From positions 6,944,001 through 7,008,000 of the forward strand of contig OX344753.2 of assembly GCA_947034885.2 (NCBI GenBank): DNA of 64,000 bases, read 5' to 3'. Both the position numbers and the translations under genes were made by a program. Positions 51,854-63,736 of the stretch are shown here, piece after piece (the stretch's first letter is position 1; the number at the start of each line of letters is the position of its first letter). Source of the stretch: Thuidium tamariscinum. Lineage: Eukaryota; Streptophyta; Bryopsida; Hypnales; Thuidiaceae. Under the pieces are notes generated by a model. It ran no database searches. It was not told where the DNA came from and saw nothing but the letters and a program-made list of their open reading frames with translations.

Positions 51854-52373
51854 CCAATGGTGCTAGTATGTAAGCATGAAAGTGTAAGCATGTAAGCTTT
51901 GAACAAATATATAAGTAAATATCATGCAACCAATGAAAGTGTTTATAACATAAACACTTGGAATATAATATAGGTATTTATAGCATATATGCACTATTAT
52001 CATAAAAGGTTATTGTAATATAGATACATTAGAAGAGATTTGAGGGGTGTAAGAAATTGCGAGTTCCCGCAGTCTAAGAACGCAGTGAAGTAAAAAATCC
52101 TAGGAATTTGATGTGAAAGGAGTAGTGCCACGTCATTTTTTTTTTGAAAAAAAAAATTGGACTTCTTTTTGCATTTTAGGAACCCCAAATTTATTTATTT
52201 TTCATTTAAAAAAAAAATACTAGCCTAATAGTTCCCGACTGTTTCAAGAACTATTTCAAGAAGAGTCCGAAAACGGCCCTTTGGAGGCCTCAAATTTCAT
52301 TAATGCTTGTATCATAGGTGTATAGTCTTTTAAGCTCATGGGCTCACACTTTTAAGCTCACATAATAGCAACC
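51854..52373 (+). mobile_element. TIR element, family R, copy interrupted by a family M element
   Basis: The left part (GCTAGTATGTAAGCATGAAA) and right part (AAGCTCATGGGCTCACACTT) match the uninterrupted copy at 17744-18003 in order. The match breaks at 52026 and resumes after 52305, exactly where the family M element lies. Left and right ends are inverted relative to each other (GTAAGCATGAAAGTGTAAGC against the complement of CTCACACTTTTAAGCTCAC). Confidence 0.65.
52027..52305 (+). mobile_element. TIR element, family M, copy 4, nested in a family R element
   Basis: Ends are CATTAGAAGAGATTTGAGGG and, inward from the right, CATTAATGAAATTTGAGG. Interior text ATTGCGAGTTCCCGCAG and ATAGTTCCCGACTG aligns with copies at 35161 and 49029. 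About 279 bp, with no coding capacity. Confidence 0.75.
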
Positions 52374-53732
52374 TATTCACTACATCACATTCTTAAAATA
52401 TAATCTACATATTATAACCACATTTCTTAGACAACCATCACATAGTCAATTGTTTGCTTCTTCTCAGATCTTTGACTTTCTTTACTACTCCTTTTCATTG
52501 CATTCTAAAAGAACTCTTTCTACAATATATATATATTTTTTCTTATTTATTTATTAATCCATGAATTCAATTCATAAAGCCATTTGATTAATTACAAACA
52601 ACAAGCATCCATAATATATTCAATCTTCCACAAATCTTCATCACACATGATTTCCAAACAAAACAACAACCACACAAATCAAGAATACACAAGATAGTTT
52701 TAATTTAGGATTTAGGTAGCTTACTTTAAGAGCCACAACGTTCTTTGAAATAGATTCACTAATTATCTCTACAATTTATACTAGCATCACTCCTTTAGAG
52801 CCTTGAGAGGCTCATAAAGCAACCATTTAAGAGTTGATTGGCTTTGGAAGAAGCTAAGCTCTTTGAAACAATTTCAATAAATTTTAATAGGAAGAAAAAT
52901 GTAACTGGCAATTTGTCCTTAATTTGTAGAATTAGTTACAAAATTTTGAAGTTGAAAAGAAATAATCATCGATGGTCATCAATGGTCATCAAAAGCAACC
53001 ATCTTCTAAAATGTGCAAAGTTGATACATTGAAGACAACAAAATCTTCCTTTACGTCATGCTAGCTTTTAATGCCCAGTCAAAGTTCAAGACTTCAAGCC
53101 TCCTACCGTGCAAACCAAATCCATCAAGCTATACAAACAGAGCTTACATGCACTTCTTTGTTGACTCTAACACTTTTATGAAAGACCCAAGAATGAGACA
53201 CTTTAATTTACAAGAAGGGAACAATCAACTCTTGTTTTTCAATTTTGAAAAAGTGCTAAGATGGAGATCGCTTAAAATTTTGTGAATGAGTTTGTGAAGC
53301 ATTGTATTTTTGCATCCATCCATCTTTTGGACCTGAAAACACTTTTTAATCATATTTATACACTTCTTCATTTGAATTTGACGATTTCATCTATACTTTG
53401 AATAGAAATGAAGAATCTCTAGCAAAAGAAGATTATGTTTATCTCACAAAAAGTAGAAATTTTTTTTGAAATCATGCAATTTGACACCATGGTGCCCCCT
53501 AAAGGATTGAGTGCTGAATAGCATCTCCATCTTCCATATCATGTCACTCCTCAAGAATCCATTGCAAAGGTGATTGTTTGGAATCAAACATCACTTGCAT
53601 CTACTTCATTTGGGAGTTGTGGTACTCCTTGAGCTCCTCATACTCTGCTCACTTGTGGAATGTCCAAATGTCATGTTCTTTCATGCATTGGGACTTCCTT
53701 TCACTTCCCCACAAGCACTTCCCAACAAGAAA
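52374..53732. other. AT-rich intergenic DNA, nothing recognised
   Basis: No gene is supported. Plus-strand frames at 52838-53032, 53058-53285 and 53578-53772 show no conserved motif. Confidence 0.45.
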
Positions 53733-54053
53733 ATATATGGTAAATTTCGTTAAAACGGCGATATGTCATTAATTTGGCAGTTTTTACAGTTCGGACCGCG
53801 AGGTCGGAAATCTAAACCTGTCATATATTTTTGAAGTCTATATGGGTTGTAGATGACTAAAATCTATACTAGTCCAAGATGTTTCAGGCCGCAAGGTCCA
53901 AACTGTAAAATTGTCATAGATTTTGTAAATCTACATATGTCTTAAATGTTTGAAATTCTATACTTGTCCTAGATGTTAGCTTTTAGTTCGGATTGCGCAG
54001 TCTGAAAAACGGCATTGTGAATATCGCCATTTTTTTGAAATTCGTCATATATG
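53733..54053. mobile_element. TIR-like element with GGACCGCGAGGTC palindromes, about 320 bp
   Basis: The left end ATATATGGTAAATTTCGTTA with AAACGGCGATAT is inverted at the right end (ATATCGCCATTTTTTTGAAA then TTCGTCATATAT). Three related GC-rich motifs lie inside: TCGGACCGCGAGGTCGGAA (53793), GGCCGCAAGGTCCAAAC and TCGGATTGCGCAGTCTGAAA. Arms are diverged. No coding frame. Confidence 0.6.
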
Positions 54054-55517
54054 TAAATTTGACCTAATAGTAACGAAACACAGTAGCAAAAAGTGGCGGT
54101 TTGGGGGTTACCCACCTTATCCTGCTTACAATGCCAAATGATCTGCCTTGACTAATCATTAAATAATCAAACTAAAATCATTTCTTCCCACTGCCGGTTA
54201 CTCCAGGCAACAGACATGCATGGATATATATGCTGGATCAGACAAGTACACAACCTTAAGTTTTCTACCTCACAAAACATTACCCAATATAAATTCAGAC
54301 ACCCTTCCTACTCAAGTGAATTCACATCAGTGCAAGACGCACATCCCCTTTTGTTGCGCATTTTTGCACCCGAAATCACTTGAGTAGCGAAGCCAGAACT
54401 GAAAAATTTTCTATAAATTTCCAACTAGTACAATCTGAGATGAGACAGACGGTACCTAAAAAGGCGAAAACCACATATGTCTCATCTCAGATTGCACCTT
54501 CGGCTTCGAAAGTTCAAATCTACACCATTGCTAAGCCCAGCTCTCATCATTCTAGAGCTGGCTACCTCTCTACACCTTATGTTGTCCGATTCGTGAAAAT
54601 GGCGAAATTTCCGAAGACATTGGCACCTTCAGTTTCAAGTGCCACCTCGATCAGTCAGTGTCTGGAACCCTCAGATCTATACCAGTCCTAAGTCGCAGTT
54701 TGGGGAGCTCTAAAACCCACCAATTTGACTTCTCTGAACATTGATGTCTTCATAAATTCGCGGTGCAAGTCATTTCCATGCATCTGCACTCTGCCAACCA
54801 AAACAAAATTGACTACATTGAGAAACTTGTGCACACTAGATTTAAGATGTTAATTAAATGTAATTGGAGCTCCTCCCTACGGAAATGAACCATTCAATGA
54901 TCGTGCACATTTTGATGTACTTTAACATCAGAACTCATTGGTGGGTTTTAGATTGTTACCCATACAAATCTAAAACTCCAGTGAACCCTTGTAAGTTTTG
55001 GAATATGGAATCAAAGTCATGTATTCTCTAGTGCATAGGAATCCTCCTGAGTTTGCAAACAAGAATATTAAAAACCTGGATGTTCTGTGCATGGGTTTTA
55101 ACGAGGTTCAGTAAAACTAAATCTGTTTTGAAAACGTTAAATTAGAAATGATACGAAGAATTCTCAATGATGAATGGAGAGGCCTCCCTCCCGCTTTGGC
55201 GCTCTCGCTCTACAGTCAAACTGATCACAATGAGACCTCTGTATGATGAAAGCAAACGTAGATCGACCCTCCCTATCATTCATGTAGAAGATTCTGTTTC
55301 ATGATCTTTGTAAGTTCCAGAAAATAACCATAATTCTACGAAAAGAAACCACGATGCTTGCATAAGAAAGGGACGTTTATAGAAACAGAGTTGATTCATG
55401 AATCATAAATTCTACGATCGATTTTCTTCATAATTATCTATCTTAACGACGTCTTCAATTCTTTATCCTGAATCACGACTTTATTCATTGACTTGCTTGA
55501 TGACCCACCGTGCCATT
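54054..55517. other. Intergenic DNA downstream of the MADS gene
   Basis: No gene is supported; the part nearest 55517 should hold the MADS 3' UTR. A perfect 16-bp inverted repeat lies at 54431-54494. The open frame 54380-54691 (plus) spans it but shows no known motif. Confidence 0.45.
54431..54494. repeat. Perfect 16-bp inverted repeat (hairpin)
   Basis: CAATCTGAGATGAGAC (54431-54446) and GTCTCATCTCAGATTG (54479-54494) are exact inverted copies separated by 32 bases. It could form a stem-loop in RNA or be the remnant of a TIR element. Confidence 0.8.
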
Positions 55518-58500
55518 TTAATGGAACCCCGATTTCAACGACAGCTAGTGACGATGTTATGATGAAATAACAGTTACCTGACCAAAGAATCCCGTCGGGT
55601 ACTGAGCGCTTGTATACACCTGGGCGTGGTGATGCGCCTGGTGCCAACTCGAAGCCGCTGGATTGCTCGAATGCCCGTGCTGTTGCTGTTGTTGTTCCGA
55701 AGGACTGGCGAACGCCGTTTCCGCAGTCCCTTCGTTAGCGGCAGCGGCATTGGCGCCACTGGTGCTGGAGGACGCTCCGCCAAAGCCCATGTGGTTGTGC
55801 TTGATTTCTAGCTTGGTGGCTTTCTTGGGGAGCTCCACTTCCTCGTACTGCGAGTCCATGTCGTGGATGGACAGGCCCACGCGGGGAGGCACCTGCTGCT
55901 GGATCGGACCCAAGCTGTGCAAGTTGGGCTGCTGCTGAGCGGAGGCGGGGCTGGCTGCGCCCGGGAAGAAACTGGAGGGACTCGCTTCGTTCGGGCTCAC
56001 CACTTCCCTGGAGAGACTTACGTGCACAGAGGATCAGTCTCTAAGGTTCGTGCATCCGCAATCATCACGTAAAGCCCGGGGTAAAGCCCAAAACGCGACA
56101 CGGAAACCTCGATATAGAGGACACAATGTCCACGTACACAATCAGAATAAATACGGCACTAAACCTACGTATGCAGGACTCGATCTGGTGTACACAATCG
56201 TAAAGAGGACCTAGCCTGTGTCTACATAATTCATGTTAAAATGCTTTGAAATTCTCTTTCAATTGCCAAAAGATCTCGTGAATCAAAGTAGTTTACGGTT
56301 TATAATAAGCAAGAGTTTTAGGGGTTTACTATCATGGTAATGAAGCGGAGCTGAACACTTTGGAGGTTGTAATTAATCGTTCAATTGAGATGGTATATTC
56401 CGTTTCATTTCCCCCGTCGTACCGGCAAACTCTTAAAACTCTCGTATCCGTGCTAAACTCTTACAACTCCCCTTGTGGTAGTTAAAAGATATGATTAGTA
56501 TTGTCTACTGGTGTTAGTTATGGCCCGTAAAATTACTGTATTATGGAGAAATTTCAAGGAGCGTGGCTTCCAGGGTGTAATTTAGTTACGGGTTTGAAAT
56601 GTAATTGACACCCTGGAGATGAGAAATGGCGTCATTATCGAGGCGTCAAGCTAGAATGAGAATGTGAGAATGACGTTAAATTGGTAAGATTCCATGACTT
56701 TGGCATGACTTTCAGAAGGCTGACTCGAAACAAAAGTCAGTATCAGTTCTAGTTTTTTCAAGCGTTGTGCAGGTGAACGTCATAATTTTTGAAACCCAAT
56801 TGCTCCGGGTCAGGCCAATGTGACAAAATTGACGATCGATGCGGCGATGCCCCCTTTTCTTGTTACAGTGTTAATAGAATATTCGATTGCGAAGATTCCT
56901 TGTGATAGAAATTTAACGTTAATTGTAAACTTGGTAGCCCCAGGCTTTGATGAGGCTATGGTATAGAAACAAACCTTGTCATTTGCACCGGCACGATGGC
57001 CTGGCTGTTGTTGGTTTGCTGCTCCATGAAATCCTGAAGCGTGGCTTCACTCCTCTCAGGCATGTTCCATTGCAAGAAGGGCGACTGCACGGTCCCAGCA
57101 ATGCTTCCCTGCTGTTGCTGTTGGTGTTGCTGGATCTGTTGTTGCTGCTGTTGATGACGTAACGCCATCATCTGTAGAAGGGCATCATACCACCATTCAC
57201 ATACGAGTTGAAGCAGGAAACGAAACGTTTTGTGGCGAAGAACATTGATAGGCTTTAGAAGCCTCCAATTAGCATATATATTGAATTTGGTGTATATCGG
57301 TATTCCATGATCAGATTTTCATACCTGTTGATAGCTGTTGCCCAGGAATTCATGCTGGTGATGCTGCTGTCTTTGCATTACGCTGGCAGCTTGATACGCA
57401 CTGCTCACATAACTCTGCAAACGAATGATCCCAAATTAGAATCACCCAGGACATGCAGAGGGATTACCTGATCGCCATTGAGGCCGTCCTTTTTTTTCTC
57501 AGTGCCAGAATATAGTTCCACGTGGGATTTATAGGACGTCTAAACCAATACGAGAATGACACGTGGCAAACTTTGAGGGAACTTCATTTTTTTTCGGATG
57601 AGAGTGCTGTCGCTCGGTGAACTCCAGTGTCTAAGTCAGCTATTAGATTGCTAAGAATTTCACCTTTCGTGCACGCACTCGTTCAAGGGCCTGCTCTAAT
57701 TCAGTCTCCATATTGGCGAGTTGCTGGACAGAGGTAACGTTCTGTAGAAGCTGCTCGTCCGCCAGATATAACCTGGCTCTTTGTTGCACTAACTCTTTTT
57801 CCTGTTGAGATTTCTTCAACTCCTCTTGTAGTAACTGATCACATTCAAAAATCACTTCAGGCTAGGTGACCGGCCGGTGGATATATGTCATGCTGAGTTT
57901 TGGAAAGAAAGTTACCATAGAATTCGATTCCTGTTCACATCTCCATCCCATCGTTCAGGATTTCAACCTTTTAGACTATGCGTGATTAAGTTTACAAAAC
58001 CAATGGAATGCTGACATTTGGAACTCACCCCAACTTCGTAACTATTGCTGCTGACGCTCAGAACATGCAAAAAGAACATAACCCGGTTAGCAAGGACACA
58101 AGATCTCGTTTCATAGAGCAAAAAGTAATACTGTAGCCTACACTCAAAAGTTCATTCTAAGAAATACTTTCAACAAGCTCAACAGAAATCAATGCCAGCT
58201 CAAGAATTAAACTGTCAGTACTAACCCTCCCAACAGATATTGGTGATTGGTTGCGAGATCCTTGTCCCCATTTAATTTCTTCAGAGCCTTGTGTAAATAC
58301 TGTAACCACAGTCACCCACACTTTCAGTTATCATTCTAAAACCCTAAACTACAAAACCCTAGTACCAAACCCGTAATATAGCTGCATTGCCGATTCTTAT
58401 GTGATATCTTACAAACCAGTTGCGCAACAAGTTACAGATTGCGAGAAAGGCTGAAAGGGATTCCCGGTCAATGCAAGGCTGACCTCCAAATTTTCGACTT

Positions 58501-59306
58501 TCCTGAGACAACGTCCGCGAATTCAGACACATCATCAACAGCACACCGCAATAGGTCAGCTCTTGTTCAAATCTCACAGGATGAAGTAGAACAACATCGC
58601 CAAGAGAGAGGGCAGAGTGCCTACCTAGTGTACTTGTTGCGGTCATGATGCATATGGAAATTCGCGAAGCGTGTCAGCATATCCTCGAAACTGCAACAAA
58701 CTCTGATTCTATGAGCATCATGACTTCCAAAACGATTACCACAAACGCAATTTCTAAACAGTATGATCGATCAACTGCCAGAAACGGAGATTCCCACACA
58801 CCTTTTGTTCCGCTCATGCATTGGCAAGTTGGCAAACCGAGTGATCACATCTTCAATACTGCCAACAGTACCGAAGTGCTCAACATTAGATACCACAAAC
58901 GCTTTCGAGAATTCTGCAGAAACTTGAACTTGAACGTGAAATCAATCAATGCTCAAGATCCAGGGGCATGCAGTTAACCACACCCTCCCTCCGTCTCCAC
59001 ACCGTTCAAGCTCCCTAGCACACAGTACCACCGACTAGGGCACGCACTTCAAAGCATCTAAATTTACACACTACATGACTTCCCAAGTTGATCGAGAACC
59101 TGCACGCAGAGCCCCAAAACATACCTGCAATTACTGTACTGCGTGAGCTTCCCGGAGGGCGAGAACACGATGAGCGCCAAGTCGATATCACACAACACCG
59201 ACAACTCATACGCCTTCTTAATGAGGCCATTGCGCCTCTTCGAGTAGGTCACCTGCCTGTTGGTCGGATTCTCAATCTTCTTTATCTCTAACTTCACCCT
59301 TCCCAT
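55518..59306 (-). CDS. MIKC*-type MADS-box transcription factor, about 425 aa, ten exons
   Basis: Exons in transcript order are 59306-59125, 58690-58625, 58502-58484, 58299-58226, 58050-58029, 57834-57664, 57414-57325, 57171-56975, 56007-55578 and 55544-55518. The MADS domain ([20 protein letters not shown] to [10 protein letters not shown], residues 1-58) is of the MIKC* kind. An I region (61-121, [26 protein letters not shown]) is spread over four small exons. A coiled K-like region follows (122-178, [20 protein letters not shown] to ALERVRARK), then a glutamine-rich C-terminus. MIKC* factors act as dimers on CArG-type sites and control gametophyte (in seed plants pollen) development. Least certain are the last 9-codon exon (LSLKSGFH then stop) and the exon 9 acceptor: a second in-frame AG nine bases upstream (exon start 56016) would add three residues. 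Exon 5 has a CAGCAG double acceptor. Confidence 0.9.
58029..58050 (-). other. 22-nt micro-exon of the MADS gene with a NAGNAG acceptor
   Basis: Encodes most of GSNSYEVG between exon 4 (ending GG) and exon 6. The acceptor reads GTCAGCAGCAATAG, so splicing could use either AG and remove or keep three bases without breaking the frame. Confidence 0.75.
58484..58502 (-). other. 19-nt micro-exon of the MADS gene
   Basis: Bounded by CTCAG and GTCAGC, it supplies most of RKVENLE, restoring frame between exon 2 (ending AG) and exon 4 (TATTTACAC). Without it the frame is lost, so it is needed for the model. Its small size makes it easy for gene predictors to miss. Confidence 0.8.
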
Positions 59307-60120
59307 TTCAACAGCTTCCCAACCCGGACAACGTAACTCCGAAATGTAACGACCTAGTGCTAGATTCCGACAACAAGGAGAGAATATTTAAGCGATTCGT
59401 GAGTGTGCGTTCGATCCAGGACTCCTCTAGCTACTTCTATGCCGGTAGAGTCCGGACTCGCATCGGACAACCGCCGGACTGGTCCACTCAACTGGCGCCC
59501 CTCCCAAGCCTCTCATGCTTGGTATTTAGCTCAACGTCCCTTCCCCTAATATCGATTATTATACTGCAATCTGGCCGCAAAGATGTCGAAACAAGAGTCT
59601 TCAAAGGAGAGACTCAACAGAAGCGATAATGTAGACACGGTCACATGGACCTTGGAAACCACGAAACCACTGTCTAGATCGACAAGTTTGTGGAGATCAG
59701 TGAGGGAGCTGCAAACTAGAGGGACAGGGAAAGAGACAAGGCAGCTTGGAGACCTTGCCTTTAGCTTACGGACATGGATGCTACCTTCAAGCTTGGCTTC
59801 CTGGGGTTGCTTGCTGGCTTCGCTTGCTGGCTAGTTCGCTGGCTAGCTATGAATCTGGCTTGGTTGCTTGCGGGAAGGCCTTGTCCTGCTAACCAGGAGG
59901 GCTAGCAAGCTTGGGGCTCTTTGCCAATGAGGCGGGTCCCTCGGGGGGAGCCCCACCAGCCTGGCTGCGCAGCCAACGTCGGCCCTCGCGCTCCTGATGC
60001 TCCTGGCCCGGCCGCGCACGGCCGCGCCAAGCGATGGCCCCGCTTTCTCCCCCACCGCCGTTCTCTCGATCCTACCGTGGAAATTCATAGAACTGGACAG
60101 TTAATTCTTTGACTTAAGAC
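59307..60120. promoter_or_regulatory. Upstream region of the MADS gene with a GC-rich island
   Basis: Likely contains the MADS promoter and leader. From 59809 to 59849 the motif CTTGCTGGCT/CGCTGGCTAG is repeated imperfectly. From about 59925 to 60065 composition becomes very GC-rich with many CG dinucleotides (GGCCGCGCACGGCCGCGCC). No coding call is made for the frames in this island. Confidence 0.4.
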
Positions 60121-62480
60121 TCTGATTTCACTGTGAGACAGTAATTCAGCACAGTTTCACTATTTTGAAGTAGTGTAAGCTTACTAAGCTACATAAAAGT
60201 TGTGATTTGTAGTGACACTAATTTAGTTATTTTTGCAGTAGGGGACTATTCTAGGGCTCTCACCACTAGGACTGGGATGGAGGAGTTGGTGAAAATTTCT
60301 TTGGATTTCAACATATATCACACTTCTAGGGGCAATCAACTGTTGGACAAGGAAGTCTATTTTTTCTATTTTAAACTCTATTGATCCATGTGAGTTACAT
60401 AATTTACTATAGTAAGAAAGATTTGGCAAATACATGGTCCAAGCTTGGATTGAATTGGCAAAAAGTTGCTGTGAAAACTCTCAAATTACCTACAACCTTG
60501 TCACTAGCCTCCAAACTAGGTTGGTCTGAAACAACAAATCACCAAAAACATTTACACTAACTAACAAGAGCGTGCATAAGGCGTAGAGCCAGTGGATTCA
60601 AGACAAGGGGTTTTCCTTTGAGTTACTACAGTACTACACTAATTTGTCCTAACAACCCATGGGACACTAATTTACCAAACTCGCACTATTTTCAAATAGT
60701 GTAGGCTAAAATTATGACTGAATTGTACTGAGTTCCACAAAAGAATTAACTTGTATTACCACAAATTTTGCAGTTGACACTTGACGATTGTTCTAGACTC
60801 TAGAGTCCTCACTGATTAGGCGTCCACAGGAGTGCACTAGAAGTCCGCAACTTGCAAATTTGAGCGGGTTCGAAGGACGTGACTTTCCTTTGCAATGGTA
60901 GTATTATTTCTCTGCAGTGACCTCTACCGGTTTTTGTGTGGTATCTGTCTGGTCAGTCCCAGTGAGCCTTGGGATCCCATCTGATTTGCAACTTAAGTTA
61001 CCTGCCTTTGCTTTGTTTCATTGGAGTGGTTCTTCCATTCAAAGAAAGAAAAGAAGTGATTTAGTGTTTCAAACAAAAATAAAATTAGAAAGTCACTGAA
61101 GTGATTCGAGTTCCCTGACAGGCCCGAACTTAGGTTCAGTTTGGGTTGCGGTACGGTATTCACGTGAGTGAGATCTTGTCTTTTGTGAGCACTTGGCCGC
61201 GTTTAGTTCATGGTCGCGCAGATGCCGTGATTGTCTGATATTTTGCTGCCCTAGTTGAGTGATTATGATACTGTTTTATTTTGTTTTTTAATCGGAAGGA
61301 TTAATTTTCGTCCACTGGGATTTCAGGAGGCCGGGGGTCGCCTTCCCACGGGAGAAAGAAAGAAAGAAAGAAGCTTAGGTGGGGCACTTTCCCCGACTTT
61401 CCCGAGGCCCAAGGTGGAGCTCAATTTGGGATCGTATTGGTTGATTGGGGCCGACGTGATAGGATCTAGAGGACTGGAAATTTGGAACTTCGGAAGCTGC
61501 ACCAGGAACGGCAAGGCATCGATGAATGCACTCAAGACTGCTGCCTGCGATTTATCGGACAAAATAATAGATAATGAAACCCCCCCATGTTCTCTATTTT
61601 GGAAATCAAGATCCAAAAGTAACTAAAAAAATCCATAGCTCTCACACTGTAGGTCAGAAGGCCCCAAAACAATTAAAGTTGTGCACCCTCCCAAAGAGCT
61701 TTCTAGTGGTATCAAGAACATGATTGGAATGGTTAAAAAGACACATGGTTTTGGAGATTTTACATCATGAACAAACAAAACAAAACAAGAAGCCTAATTT
61801 AATGTGAAGAATTCAAAATATACTCTAGTACTATCATATGTTTCTCTTGTGAGTGTTGTGAGAGACCATGCGTGAGTGAATCACCTTTGGATGGAGACAA
61901 AAAAAACCAATAGCTTGGGGGTTCCACAAATTAACAATTAGGGGATTCCACCAAAGTGACCAAACAAGAGAATTAGGATTAGTAGGAAGATGATTTTAGA
62001 TTGAAAGTGTACAACTCCATCTCCCTCTTTGTTGGCCCTCTTAGTTTGCTTTCAATTGTAAGATTCATTTTCCAACCTTGTCATCAATAATGTCAAAATA
62101 ATCCAGAATCTATCAATAGGGACAAAAATCAACAAACGAATAAATGAATGATACACCTAGTAGAACTTCTCTAGAAAGTGAGCTTTCCTTGGGCAATGAC
62201 TTTTCTAAAGCAGGGTATTGATTGCCTAGTCCCACATTATGTCCAATCCGAGACATACAAATCAAAATCCCTTGAAATTCTTGAGCATTGAGACTTGAAC
62301 TACCACCAATGAAGGCTATTACTGTAGAGAAGTTCTACCCTACAAAACTGCTCTTAAGGGTGAAGATATGGTGTACGGAGAACAATGAGTTGAGCTACAA
62401 GAAGACCAACATGACCACTTGTGAATCTCCTCATGGCCATTTTCGTCGTCATGGAGGACCATGTTTGCAATACTGATTGC
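60121..62480. other. Mixed intergenic DNA, no gene recognised
   Basis: Contains a perfect 8-bp stem palindrome CACTATTTTCAAATAGTG (60684-60701) whose near copy CACTATTTTGAAGTAGTG lies near 60159, and a GAAA microsatellite near 61353-61371. The open frame 61255-61626 (plus) has no family motif. Nothing else is supported. Confidence 0.4.
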
Positions 62481-62487
62481 AGAGTCT

Positions 62488-62560
62488 GAGGTTGCAGTTC
62501 GACCTGAGGTTGCAGTTCGATCTGAGACTGCAGTTCGATCTGAAGTTGCAGTTTGATCAG
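62488..62560 (+). repeat. 18-bp minisatellite, about four units
   Basis: Units follow CTGAGGTTGCAGTTCGAT with a period of 18 bp. Because the period is a multiple of three, the open frame 62477-62782 reads a repeated LRLQFD-type hexapeptide. There is no other evidence of a gene. Confidence 0.8.
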
Positions 62561-63332
62561 AAACTCAGAAGTCGGTCTTCTGCTTCCATTGGCATCGTGA
62601 GATTGGCGTGCATGGATTTACTCAGCCTCCTCAGTGCGAGCTCAGCCAGCTTCCCAGTTGTGAAAGATGTAGCCCACGGATACACTGGCGATGGTTCATG
62701 TACTCTGTCTGTACATCTTTCAACCCAAAATCCAATGTACTCAGTGGACACTATTTTAGTATTTCTTGTCGACGACAGTTGAGTGGCGTGGGATCTCCCC
62801 CAATACTAATAAACGAAGTGGCGTCTTGTCCTCCTGTCGTTCGCTGATTGGAATACTATTTAACACCCAGTGTAGTCCAAAGGACCAAGGGATACTATAA
62901 CTCCCCACCTGAGACATGTACATCCATGATCAAACGTAGTGCCGCATACCTTTTGACTTCCTGCAACATTTCGAGGATTGGCATTAATGCCATTGCGCAT
63001 CCCAATTCCCAGATCCTACTTAATTACCACAGAAGTACGGCGAACACAATTACTTCTGCCTTTTTGGTGTTGGCCTTCTGCTTCTTTCCGTTTCTTTTTC
63101 TAGAACTTCATAATCATGAGTGGGCTTCCAAACCAAAGCCTGTACCGGCACTGTGCTACTGACGGACGCCGCGTTTCCGTCCTGCCCACAACCCCAGGAT
63201 ATAATAAAACTATTTCAATATCCCATTGTTTTTTAATTTCGGAGAAACCTGTTGCTGTATCCTGATTTCCAGTGAGGTTGGCCCACTGCGCTTTGGAGTG
63301 TTGTGATTAACTTCTTCCCGGTAACCCCGCAG

Positions 63333-63442
63333 GGCAAGCCGAAGAGGCAGGCACACGTGCACTTGGCACCGCAACTTCGTCTTGGAGAATGGAAAAATTG
63401 CGGCATTGAAGACGTGATGGGTAGATGTCAGGCAGCTCAGGC
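63333..63442 (+). other. Exon-like open stretch, product unknown
   Basis: A CCCCGCAG acceptor and an AGGC|GTGAGT donor bound 110 bases with a single open frame (GKPKRQAHVHLAPQLRLGEW then KNCGIEDVMGRCQAAQ). A second open frame follows at 63482-63736, containing GDDWTKERTTWP and KAKWRTLFNPGERGSVW. I recognise no family, and no acceptor gave a phase-compatible join of the two. A gene extending to the right of the window, or chance, are both possible. Confidence 0.25.
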
Positions 63443-63736
63443 GTGAGTGTTTTAGTTTGGTTTTCGTTATAATTCATTTCATTGCGAAATCAAGGGCACT
63501 CACAAGTCCCAACAGCTTCTACTGTAGTAAGTGAAGCCACTCCGAAGGGAGACGACTGGACAAAAGAAAGAACAACCTGGCCGATCAGTACCAGCCAGAA
63601 GGCCAAGTGGCGGACATTGTTCAACCCAGGCGAGCGTGGGTCGGTTTGGGCTGCTATTCATCAAAATCCCACCTGGAATTCACTTTCCAGAAACTCTGAG
63701 ACACAAGCCGCTGATGATTTTCACGCAGAAAAGTGA

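Noticed and set aside
54380..54691. 103-codon plus-strand frame downstream of the MADS gene
   Set aside because: No motif or splice partner, and it spans a perfect inverted repeat.
62477..62782. Protein with LRLQFD hexapeptide repeats
   Set aside because: Explained by an 18-bp minisatellite in an otherwise unsupported frame.
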